Positions 45,146-53,221 of a DNA stretch of 64,000 nt are shown piece after piece (position 1 is the stretch's first letter; the number at the start of each line of letters is the position of its first letter). Below the pieces are notes generated by a model. That model was not told the origin of the DNA and did no database searches. It worked only from the letters and a program-made list of their open reading frames with translations. The position numbers were made by a program, and so were the translations under genes. This stretch comes from Dictyobacter vulcani (GTDB taxonomy: Bacteria > Chloroflexota > Ktedonobacteria > Ktedonobacterales > Ktedonobacteraceae): the NCBI RefSeq assembly GCF_008974265.1, contig NZ_BKZW01000001.1, forward strand, positions 744,001 through 808,000, in the 5' to 3' direction.

Positions 45146-45730
45146 CTACTCATCCATAAGATTAATTATATCTTCTGGTTTTATTTCCCTTAACTCTTTC
45201 GGAGAGCATTTTATAGTTAGGCGCCTGAAAGTCTTTTTTTTGCTCTTCTTATTCTTTTCCACTATTTCAGAAACAAAATCGAGTGTTACTTCCCCATCAT
45301 CATGTTGATGTCCTTTTAAAACATCGTAAAGATAGCTAGAAATAAGATTGAGAGTTATGGGGATTGCTGTATTTGTTAGCATCCACGTGCTTATATATAT
45401 GACAGGGCCTACCCACTCCCATGACTTTCTCGACTCTAGAGGTATTTTCGTCCCTTGCTTTTCTATCCTAGTTTCCACTATTCCATTTTGCCGCCAAAGG
45501 CTTCTAATTGTTGGGGTTGAACTTTCATTTACAAGTTCTTCAACAGAAATAGCAGTATCGAAGTTTTTAGGTAAAATAGCAAGCTCGGTTGGAGGCGTAA
45601 GGCCGAGTTCTAAAGCCTTTTTCTCAACATCTACATAATCAACAACCTGGACCTTCATAGTGTTCGACCTTTCATGAAACACAATATCTGTGGCATCATA
45701 GCCTAAATTGTTCTTGTTTTCCACCCACAT
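45146..45730 (-). CDS. Unknown protein, first gene of a pair
   Basis: A 194-residue protein if started at 45730; the ATG at 45661 (MKVQVVDYVDVEKKALELGL) has an AAAGG upstream and is a good alternative. Contains a hydrophobic segment (WEWVGPVIYISTWMLTNTAIPITLNLISSYLYDVL) that may be a membrane helix or buried helix, and a lysine-rich stretch (EKNKKSKKKTFRRL). No family recognised. Sits between mobile elements and may be island cargo. Confidence 0.55.
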   Translation of the reverse strand: MWVENKNNLGYDATDIVFHERSNTMKVQVVDYVDVEKKALELGLTPPTELAILPKNFDTAISVEELVNESSTPTIRSLWRQNGIVETRIEKQGTKIPLESRKSWEWVGPVIYISTWMLTNTAIPITLNLISSYLYDVLKGHQHDDGEVTLDFVSEIVEKNKKSKKKTFRRLTIKCSPKELREIKPEDIINLMDE

Positions 45731-46015
45731 AATTAAAAGGACGTTATAGGTAAGCTAAGTTCAAACGTAGGAGCCATAACAAATGTGTTGCAAAATAAAC
45801 AATACCCATCATTGAGATTAAAAAGGAGGGCCTCTTGTTTGTGCCCTCTAGATGTAGCATGACGAAAATGAATTTTAATTCACCTGTCGCTCCTATCTCT
45901 CTTTCTCCCGCTCTATCCAATCACATTTCAATCCACAAATATAATATAAAGAAGAGATGTGTATCTCTCCACAATAAAACAAAAACGAGTTCATTTCATA
46001 TAAAGGATAGGATGA

Positions 46016-47158
46016 ATGAAGCAGCGAGCAAACGGCGAAGGCACTATCTATCAACGAAAGGATGGAAGATGGGTCGCCTGCATTACCATTGAATATGGCA
46101 AACGGAAATCTCTCTATTTCAAAACGCAAAAGGAGGCAATACAAGCACTCAAGGATCTTCCTCATTGGAAAGGTCAAGATCCGTCTTTTATAGGAAAGGA
46201 TCCAACCATTGAGTTTTTTCTCAAATTATGGCTTGAGGATATAGCCCAGCCACGCATACGAGAACGGACGTACCTTCGCTATCAAGGACTCGTTGAGCAA
46301 CATATTATCCCTATGATTGGCACAATAAAACTACAAAAATTGATGCCGCAGCAACTTCAACAGCTTTATAATGAGAAACGGAGAGAAGGTTACGCCCCCC
46401 AAACAATCAAACATATTCATCGCGTGCTCCATCGAGCATTCCATGACGCACTTCGCTGGAACCTTATCGAGCGAAACGTATGCGATGCGGTCGATGCTCC
46501 TCGTGTTCCCAAATACGAGGCTCAAGTTCTCAACCATGTCGAAGCTTGTACATTTTTGCAAGCCGCCCAGGGCGATCCGTATGAAGCCATCTATGTCCTT
46601 GCGCTTACGACTGGCATGCGTCAAGGAGAATTACTAGGATTACAGTGGAAAGATCTTTCTCTCAATGGAGACAGGCTTCAGATCAGACGTACTATTGGTC
46701 GTATTGGAAAACAAGGCTTTATCATCGGTGAACCCAAAAGTGCAAAGAGCAGGCGGAACATCTATCTCACGGAAATGGCCATCAAAGCTCTCAAAAAGCA
46801 TAGAGAACGACAGCAAGAACAACAACGCCTCGCAGGACCAGCCTGGGATGATCAAGGACATAGATGGATATTTTGTAATCAAATTGGTCGCCCTATAGAA
46901 GTGGGAAACATCATCCGACGATCATTCAAACCACTTCTGAAAAAAGCAGGAGTCCCAGAGATACGTTTTCATGACTTGCGGCATAGCACGGCCACACTGC
47001 TCCTCTCTATGAACATTCATCCAAAAATCGTTCAGGAAATGTTGGGGCACAGCAGCATCCATCACACCATGGATACATATTCCCACGTTCTCCCCTCCTT
47101 ACAGAAGGAGGCAGTGACACAATTAAACTCCCTCTTTTCTACACAAATGCCCACCTGA
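46016..47158 (+). CDS. Phage-type tyrosine integrase
   Basis: A 380-residue integrase of the phage/ICE type. N-terminal AP2-like arm-binding domain (GEGTIYQRKDGRWVACITIEYGKRKSLYFKTQKEA), SAM-like core-binding domain (IEFFLKLWLEDIAQPRIRERTYLRYQGLVEQHI) and a complete catalytic domain: Arg in TTGMRQGELLGLQW, Lys-containing beta turn (GEPKSAKSRRNIYL), HDLRHSTATLLL, LGHSS and the nucleophile in MDTYSHVLP. All six catalytic positions are intact. The excisionase-like gene follows. Possible integration target: the tRNA-Gly fragment at 32.4 kb. Confidence 0.93.
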   Translation: MKQRANGEGTIYQRKDGRWVACITIEYGKRKSLYFKTQKEAIQALKDLPHWKGQDPSFIGKDPTIEFFLKLWLEDIAQPRIRERTYLRYQGLVEQHIIPMIGTIKLQKLMPQQLQQLYNEKRREGYAPQTIKHIHRVLHRAFHDALRWNLIERNVCDAVDAPRVPKYEAQVLNHVEACTFLQAAQGDPYEAIYVLALTTGMRQGELLGLQWKDLSLNGDRLQIRRTIGRIGKQGFIIGEPKSAKSRRNIYLTEMAIKALKKHRERQQEQQRLAGPAWDDQGHRWIFCNQIGRPIEVGNIIRRSFKPLLKKAGVPEIRFHDLRHSTATLLLSMNIHPKIVQEMLGHSSIHHTMDTYSHVLPSLQKEAVTQLNSLFSTQMPT

Positions 47159-47350
47159 TTAGAGAGCCAGTCAAAAAACTGTATTTACTATTATCCGGAT
47201 ATTTTATAGACTGAGCCCGGTCATTACTCTTTGATTGGAAGTGAGGAGCAACATTCTTGTGAAAAAACTGCCGTTACAACCAGGACAAATTTCACAATCT
47301 CTAGTTTTTCACATCAATGAATAGGAGCAGAGGCAAGTAAAAAACACTTG
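47159..47350. other. Short gap after the integrase
   Basis: About 190 bases; no gene or clear attachment repeat seen. Confidence 0.4.
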
Positions 47351-47525
47351 ATGTTTACATTATCAGAAGTTGCTGAGTTCTTAACGATTAGCCTGCAAAA
47401 AAACTCGTTGAATGATACACCAATGTGAAATACCCTCATTTTATCTCGGATCGCGTCGCGTTGTGAGCTTGGATGCACTGTAATACTACATTCGCGAACG
47501 AGAGATTGAGGAACAACAAAATTTA
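47351..47525 (+). pseudogene. Decayed first helix-turn-helix of an excisionase-like gene
   Basis: MFTLSEVAEFLTIS (from the ATG at 47351) is the start of a HTH_17/MerR-like excisionase domain, but the frame ends at 47428; pieces that would complete it (YPHFISDRV, then VSLDAL and YYIREREIEEQQ) lie in other frames, separated by stops. It leads directly into the intact second domain. Confidence 0.5.
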
Positions 47526-47975
47526 TTGTCATTCCTCGAACGGTATTATGGCTCTTTTCGCTTTGGTAATCCACATCCAGAGATCCAACAAGCGCAAGAG
47601 AGGTTGAATGTAATGAAACAACTGCAAGGGCAAATACCATTAAAAGAGCAAGAGAGAGTGCCAATCGAGGCTGCTCTTTATCACATTACAATTACTGAGT
47701 CTGGGCGTTTAGAATGCACTCCACGCTGGTTGCTAAGTATGTCAGAGGTGGCGCAATTGCTCGGCATTAGCCGCTCATTCCTATGGGAACTAGCCAAAGA
47801 AGAAGGTTTCCCCTCATTTCACATTCATAATCGACAATATGTTCGTATTGAATCGCTTCTTGCCTGGATTCGTACAAAAGAGCATCCAGAGAGCGAACAA
47901 TCGACACCAGTACCAAAAACCCAGAAAAAGAAAAGGTCTCAAAAAACTGAAACAAAGAGTCGGCACAATATCTAG
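47526..47975 (+). CDS. Excisionase-like helix-turn-helix protein
   Basis: A 149-residue frame starting at a TTG without a good ribosome site; the open frame extends ~45 bases further upstream, so it may be the 3' part of a once longer protein. The clear domain is LSMSEVAQLLGISRSFLWELAKEEGFPSFHIHNRQYVRIESLLAWIRTKE, a HTH_17 DNA-binding fold typical of excisionases next to integrases. Basic C-terminal tail (KTQKKKRSQKTETKSR). Probably controls or directs excision of the neighbouring integrase element. Confidence 0.65.
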   Translation: MSFLERYYGSFRFGNPHPEIQQAQERLNVMKQLQGQIPLKEQERVPIEAALYHITITESGRLECTPRWLLSMSEVAQLLGISRSFLWELAKEEGFPSFHIHNRQYVRIESLLAWIRTKEHPESEQSTPVPKTQKKKRSQKTETKSRHNI

Positions 47976-48224
47976 GGAAGACTATTTTTCTCATCCTGAG
48001 TGGTCATGAAGGCTTGCTCAATATAATATTGCGATCCCTTAGGTGCTGCCTCTCTTTTTTTGATTCTAGTGATGATCTCCTGTTCAAATTATCAAGCAGG
48101 AGTTATCTAGCCATGTTTTCATCACCTATACATCAGTCACCATCAAAAGGGTATTGATCCTTCTAGCCTATAATTCGTGTAGTAGATCAATTAGCAAGCT
48201 AAAGCAAATAATAGGAGCATCTCA

Positions 48225-50458
48225 ATGAATATTACTTCACTCATCCCTGATGGCTACAATGGGCCAATTAAGCAATTGCCCTGCCGCATCTGCAAGCATA
48301 TCTTCTACCTTACCATGCTTGATTATCGTCAATTAGAGGATGTTTCCTACTGTCATGAGTGTAGCCTCATTCTTATGAAGGAGCTTGAAAAAACGCAGGA
48401 GAAGCCAGGCGGAATGTTTTCAACACGAGAGCCTATCTCTCCAATTCCTCCAACGCTGCCGCAGCTTGAACCAGAGATTATCTCTCCTCATCCGTCTATT
48501 CGTATCCCACAACCGCGAACTCTTAATCGGGAGAACATGACCATCGACCAATTGCTCGAAGAAGCGAAGATACTTGACAAAACCTGGCGCTATCAAGCCG
48601 CATTGATCTCATATGAACAAGCACTCCAGCGTGATCCCAGTTGCCTCACTGCTTTGTATGGCAAAGGCAAAATGTTGAAGAACTTATGTCGTCTAAAGGA
48701 GGCCTTAGCTGTTTATGAGGAAATTCTGTACGTAGATTCCTCTTCTGCTCAAGCATATATAGAGAAAGGTTGGACGCTCATCTTATTGAGAGACTATGAA
48801 GAAGCGTTGCCTACATTTGATTGCGCTCTTCAACGTGATCCATCTGCGCGTTCAGCCGAGAGTGGCAAAAACTTTATCATCACTCATATTTTTCATCATC
48901 GAGAACATGACAAGCTTTCCACCTCTCCCAAAAAACAAGCTTCTAGCACAAAGATTGAGACGAAATCGTGTCAATCCGCTCGTGATTATTTCGAGCAGGG
49001 CTGTGATCTGTTCAAACGCAACCGAGATGACGAAGCCTTTCGTGCTTTCACACGTAGTTTAGAACTTGATCCACTGGACCTCGATGTCTATGAGCACGTC
49101 AGTAGCCTGCACTTCGTCAGGGGGAATCATGAGAAGTCATTAGCTCTTTACGATCAGGCACTTCACCTCTTCCCTGAGTGCACCAAACTGCATGTAATGA
49201 GGGCGGATACCCTGCTTCTATTAGAACGCTATCAGCCAGCTTTAGAGGCTTGTAACCGAGCCATACAACTCGATGGCAAGTATACACATGCTTATAGAGT
49301 TAAAGGTGAGGCTCTTCATCATATGAAACGGTTTCAGGAGGCGATTGATGTCCTCGATCTCGCAATCAACCTGGAGCCAAACAGAGGAAAGCTTGCCTAC
49401 AAACAGAAGGCGAAGGTGTTAGCAGACATCAGGAGGTATGATGACGCGATTGCGACGTACGATCAAGCGATCTGTCAGGACCCCTATGATTTGTTTTTGT
49501 ACCAGGACAAAGCCAGACTGCTGGCACAAGTAGGGCGTGACGAAGATGCGCTGGAGACCTACGATCAATTTATCGAGCGCACTCCCTCGAGCTTCGAGGG
49601 ATATCAGTGGAAGCTCTTCTTCCTTTCAGACCACAAACGATATGCAGATGGATTAGCAGCATGCGAACAGTGTATCGATCTTCATCCCCAATGGGCAGAG
49701 GGCATGAGGAACGAGGTCGCATGTTGAGTTATTTGGACCGCTATAATGAGGCCTTGGCCGCCTATGAGCAAGCGCTACGATTAGATCCTCAAGATGAGGA
49801 TCTCTATCTCGCTCAAGCCCGTGTCCTCGTCTACCTGAAACGCTATGATGAGGCCTTGGCCACCTGCCAACAGGCCCAAGAGCTCGCCCCGACCAAACCA
49901 TCTGTTTATAAAGAGAAGGGCAACATCCAGACCTCACAGCAACAGTACAAAGGCGCACTCGTTGCCTATCAAAAAGCGGCCCAGCTTGATCCGAAGGATG
50001 TCCTGGTGAATGAAAAGATTGGCGATACCTTCTGCGAGCTTAAGCGGTTCGCTGAGGCCACCAAAGCGTACGATCGTGCCCTTCATCTCAATCCAGATTT
50101 TATCAGGGCGTATAGTTCTCAAGCCCACGCCTTCAAAAAATTGGGGCGATATGAACAGGTACTCTCTATCTATAATAAAGCGCTGAAGAGGAGCCCGAAA
50201 AAGCCCTCGCTGCTAGTCGGCAGAGCCAGTGTGTTGAAGAAATTGCTCAGGTATGAGGAAGCCAATGATGATTATTCACGGGCAGAGCTTCTTAAGCCCG
50301 AATCTTTGTATGCTGTCATTTGCATCTTAGGAAAAGTCGACCTCAGGCAGGTGGACGAAGCAAAGACGCGACTGCAAGCAGCAGGCAAAGAACTCAGTGA
50401 TGAGGCAATAGGTGCCGAGATCACGCTGATGCACCAGGAAAAAAGGACGCAGAGTTGA
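48225..50458 (+). pseudogene. TPR-repeat protein with N-terminal zinc finger, one-base frameshift
   Basis: The first frame starts with a two-knuckle zinc finger (LPCRICKHIF ... SYCHECSLIL), a proline-rich linker, then many tetratricopeptide repeats (A...YE.AL..DP....A...KG..L pattern). At CIDLHPQWAEG the frame is lost; adding one G to the run at 49700-49702 joins it to HEERGRMLSYLDRYNEALAAYEQAL, continuing the repeat register exactly. The corrected product would be ~744 residues with over a dozen repeats. The last codons overlap the next gene (TTGA). A protein-interaction scaffold; partners unknown. Frameshift may be an assembly error. Confidence 0.85.
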
Positions 50459-50730
50459 AAGCCTCGTTGCGCGCCTCCCCTCTTTTTCAGCCCGTCTGTT
50501 TATTGATGCAAGAGAAGCGGGAGTGGTCTGGAACAGCCAAACAGTTCAAGGAACTTCTCTCTAACCAGTTCCCCGATGCGTTTGCGAAGTGGTATCGGGC
50601 ACCATCCAAATTTGTTGATGAGCTAAAAAGGATCGCCCCCGAGCTCCAGCAAGAAGGCGTTGAGGTTCGCATCCCCCCTGAGGCGATCTTGTTTACTCTG
50701 AAGAGAATGAAGACGAATACAACATCCTAA
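50455..50730 (+). CDS. Small protein resembling the C-terminal domain of phage primase/DUF3631 proteins
   Basis: A 91-residue frame starting at a TTG that overlaps the TPR stop (TTGA). The segment EWSGTAKQFKELLSNQF...WYRAPSKFVDELKRIAPELQQEGVEVRI resembles the small helical domain at the end of phage and island primase/helicase proteins, where W.G....L...L then L...L..I.P.L...GI.V recur. No catalytic part is present. It may be a stand-alone DNA-binding module or the remnant of a larger gene. Coupling to the TPR gene suggests shared expression. Confidence 0.5.
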   Translation: MKASLRASPLFQPVCLLMQEKREWSGTAKQFKELLSNQFPDAFAKWYRAPSKFVDELKRIAPELQQEGVEVRIPPEAILFTLKRMKTNTTS

Positions 50731-50774
50731 GCAAGATAAATGACGTATATTATTCCTGATTATCTTCACAGCGA

Positions 50775-50865
50775 GGATACATGAGAGGAAAAATTCGCTC
50801 AATAGGCAGAAGAACAAATCGTATGAGGCCAGGCAAAGAGGAAGATTTCTGGTGAGGCAATGCGA
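50775..50865. repeat. Dispersed repeat, well-preserved copy
   Basis: From GGATACATGAGAGGAAAAAT to TGGTGAGGCAATGCG it matches 32197-32286 at nearly every base. It lacks the CCATGGTGGCAGG extension. No IS gene is adjacent here, so the repeat can move or persist on its own. The rest of 50731-51025 shows nothing else. Confidence 0.7.
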
Positions 50866-51025
50866 CTTATATCCCTCGCAAGAGCTAATTAGCTAGAGCT
50901 AGGTATTATTGGTGATAGCAAATATCATTCTTGGCAGAGTATAATGAGATCACACACATTATATTTTTGAATGATAATTTCATATCCCAAATCAAATCTC
51001 AGGAAAGGCAACATCAGAGGTTATT

Positions 51026-51769
51026 ATGCAGGAACAACGGCACTATCCAAATGCGCCTATCACAGAAGCTATTATTGATTTTAGGGTTACTTTGCCTGAG
51101 GATTTTTCTTTTGATCGTCTCTTAGCCATTCAAGACGAGATACAAGAGCTCTTCCCGACATCAGAGATTCTCCAAGCAAACACATTCCTAATTGAACCTG
51201 GATCAACTATGTCGGTAAATGCACAATCCCAAAAGAATGGTTTAGCATTTACAGGTAAAGATCAAAGAAAAAAAGTTCAAGTCACTCTAAGTGGTTTCAC
51301 ATTTAGCCATCTGGCTCCTTATTCATCTTGGAACAATTTTCATAAAGAGGCAAAACTATTATGGCAGATATATAAAAATATTTGCCAACCTATAAACGTG
51401 ACACGAGCAGCAGTAAGATTTGTGAATCAAATCAATATTCCGGTACTAGAAAAAGTGGAACTCAATGACTACTTACGAACAGTTCCAGACGTATCTACTG
51501 ATCTCACACAAGGAATGTTAAGTTCTTTCTTTATGCAATTGCAAATCCCTCAAACAGATCTGAATTGCATTCTTATTATTAATGAGGCTCTTGCGCCACA
51601 AGTCACTCCTGGGTTCATGAGTATCATTCTTGATATCGACTTATACCGCGAGCAACTATGGCAAAGTAATGATGAAAGTATCTGGACTTTTTTAGAGAAG
51701 CTTCATCTGAGAAAAAACCAGGTATTTGAAGCAAGTATCACAGACAAGACAAGGAGGCTATTCGAGTAA
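51026..51769 (+). CDS. TIGR04255 family protein
   Basis: A 247-residue protein of the sporadically distributed TIGR04255 family: the opening RHYPNAPITEAIIDFRVTLPEDFSFDRLLAIQDEI, the FTFSHLAPYSSWNNFHKEAKLLWQIYKNICQPINVTRAAVRFVNQI block and the closing LEKLHLRKNQVFEASITDKTRRLFE are all typical. Function unknown; the family is patchy across bacteria, as expected of defence or mobile cargo. Its stop overlaps the next ATG (TAATG), so the downstream gene is coupled. Confidence 0.85.
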   Translation: MQEQRHYPNAPITEAIIDFRVTLPEDFSFDRLLAIQDEIQELFPTSEILQANTFLIEPGSTMSVNAQSQKNGLAFTGKDQRKKVQVTLSGFTFSHLAPYSSWNNFHKEAKLLWQIYKNICQPINVTRAAVRFVNQINIPVLEKVELNDYLRTVPDVSTDLTQGMLSSFFMQLQIPQTDLNCILIINEALAPQVTPGFMSIILDIDLYREQLWQSNDESIWTFLEKLHLRKNQVFEASITDKTRRLFE

Positions 51770-52332
51770 TGATACAAATCGAAAAGGAAAAGAGTCCCTA
51801 TACTAGAGCTATAAACCTAGGAGGGCTAACTACTGGCACGAGTGCATCAAGTGAAAGACTTCGAGAATCAGTCTTGTCTTCAGCTTTAGAGTTCTCTTGC
51901 GGCTCGTCAAGTTTTTTGACGGGTAACACTTTTTTATCACAAAGAGACTTTAGAAAAGTCTTTGAGAGAACCGTATCAGATACTCTCGCTGATATTAGCA
52001 AATTAGTTACTTTACAATCTGTAAAGCATAACTATGATGCATTACCTCCAACCTGGGATTCCGTGGCACATGCGCATAGCTGGATTCAACAACTACTTTG
52101 GGATATAATGTCTTTAAGGAAAGAGTGGATTAAACCAAATGTAACCGCTAGTGAAGATGGAGAAGTCGTATTTGAGTGGTGGAATAAGGAAAAGAAACTC
52201 ACCATTTATATTGACGATCGACATGCGGAATACATAAAAGTCTGGGGCATAAACATAAACTCAGAGATGTCTGATGGCTCTGCTGATAGTATTAGTACAT
52301 GCCAGTCACTCTGGTTATGGTTGATAAGCTAG
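51769..52332 (+). CDS. Unknown protein, partner of the TIGR04255 gene
   Basis: A 187-residue protein. The second half (NYDALPPTWDSVAHAHSWIQQLL...VTASEDGEVVFEWWNKEKKLTIYIDDRHAEYIKVWG) follows a pattern I associate with small proteins next to TIGR04255 genes: a WD-containing helix, a short loop with E-DGE, then two strands ending in a tyrosine. No catalytic residues are evident. Start codon overlaps the preceding stop, and the next gene begins four bases after its end. Confidence 0.65.
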   Translation: MIQIEKEKSPYTRAINLGGLTTGTSASSERLRESVLSSALEFSCGSSSFLTGNTFLSQRDFRKVFERTVSDTLADISKLVTLQSVKHNYDALPPTWDSVAHAHSWIQQLLWDIMSLRKEWIKPNVTASEDGEVVFEWWNKEKKLTIYIDDRHAEYIKVWGININSEMSDGSADSISTCQSLWLWLIS

Positions 52333-52336
52333 TAGA

Positions 52337-52795
52337 ATGAAAAACATACATATAGAGGACCACGAAGTCTTATTTCGTCGTGTTCCTAATACTCCAGATT
52401 ATATTGTTCGTCGGGAGGGAATGGTTAGAATTAGCTCTCAAGCCTTTTCTGATCGATATTATAGGCCATCTGTAGATCGGGCGATATTACGAGAGAATAA
52501 TCCGAAGCTGTGTCAGCAAAACGCAACAGATGCAGTCGTAAGCATAATCGCTAGGGATGTCCGTGGGATAGAGGGTATCCTCAAAAACAATGGTAATGAG
52601 CCTCCACAACAATATATTATTGATATAGAGTATGTTCCTATTGAGAATGTTCCAGGAAAACCAGATAATATTGCTCATGCTGAAATATTTACAGATCCTA
52701 TATGTGATAAAAATATTTTCCGCAAGCTCAAAGAACGTTTAGCACAACTCGCTAATTTGAGGCTATGGGATGTTGACCCTCCTTCTACATTCTAG
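52337..52795 (+). CDS. Unknown protein, third gene of the TIGR04255 cassette
   Basis: A 152-residue protein of no recognised family. Contains a VSIIARDVRGIEG segment and a C-terminal HAEIFTDPICDKNIFRKLKERLAQLANL helix. Gene spacing (four bases) and the terminator ~70 bases after its end mark it as the last member of a three-gene unit. Confidence 0.62.
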   Translation: MKNIHIEDHEVLFRRVPNTPDYIVRREGMVRISSQAFSDRYYRPSVDRAILRENNPKLCQQNATDAVVSIIARDVRGIEGILKNNGNEPPQQYIIDIEYVPIENVPGKPDNIAHAEIFTDPICDKNIFRKLKERLAQLANLRLWDVDPPSTF

Positions 52796-52863
52796 CTTAT
52801 TGAAGAAAGCCGATCTTATTGCATGTATAAGTTAGTGTAGATAAATAAAAACTCAACTAATAA

Positions 52864-52892
52864 AAAGCCTTTGGATCAACACCAGAGGCTTT
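52864..52892 (+). terminator. Rho-independent terminator after the TIGR04255 cassette
   Basis: AAAGCCTTTGG and CCAGAGGCTTT pair over 11 positions (one G-T) around ATCAACA, preceded by an A-run and followed by CTTTATT. Well placed 69 bases past the last stop. Confidence 0.75.
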
Positions 52893-53221
52893 CTTTATTG
52901 GTGAGCATATTTACCTTGCATAGCTAATAAGTATACAACACTCCCTCCATCGCAAGGGTTTAAACCCACTCTAGTCCTGCAAATTATCTAGGCCAAATTT
53001 TGCATGTTGCCTAGCTTCTGTTTGTCGCAAGCTTTTCAAATATCCCTCCATTGTATCACCCCTTGTATGCATCAAAAGCGGCAATACATCAAGTGTTGTG
53101 TAAAGGCGTAGGATCTGTATGAGCAGGCAATGCCAATGTCATATTGAGTACATTAAAATTGAGGCTGCGAATGACAGCATAAAAGAGGAGCACACCACTC
53201 AAGTATATTGCCCTAAGCTTT
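52893..53221. other. Gene-free stretch between terminator and HNH gene
   Basis: About 330 bases. On the minus strand roughly 50 codons (ending at a TAG near 52975) stay open, with LLMHTRGDTMEGYLKSLRQ, but no start or family is recognised; possibly a gene remnant. Confidence 0.4.
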
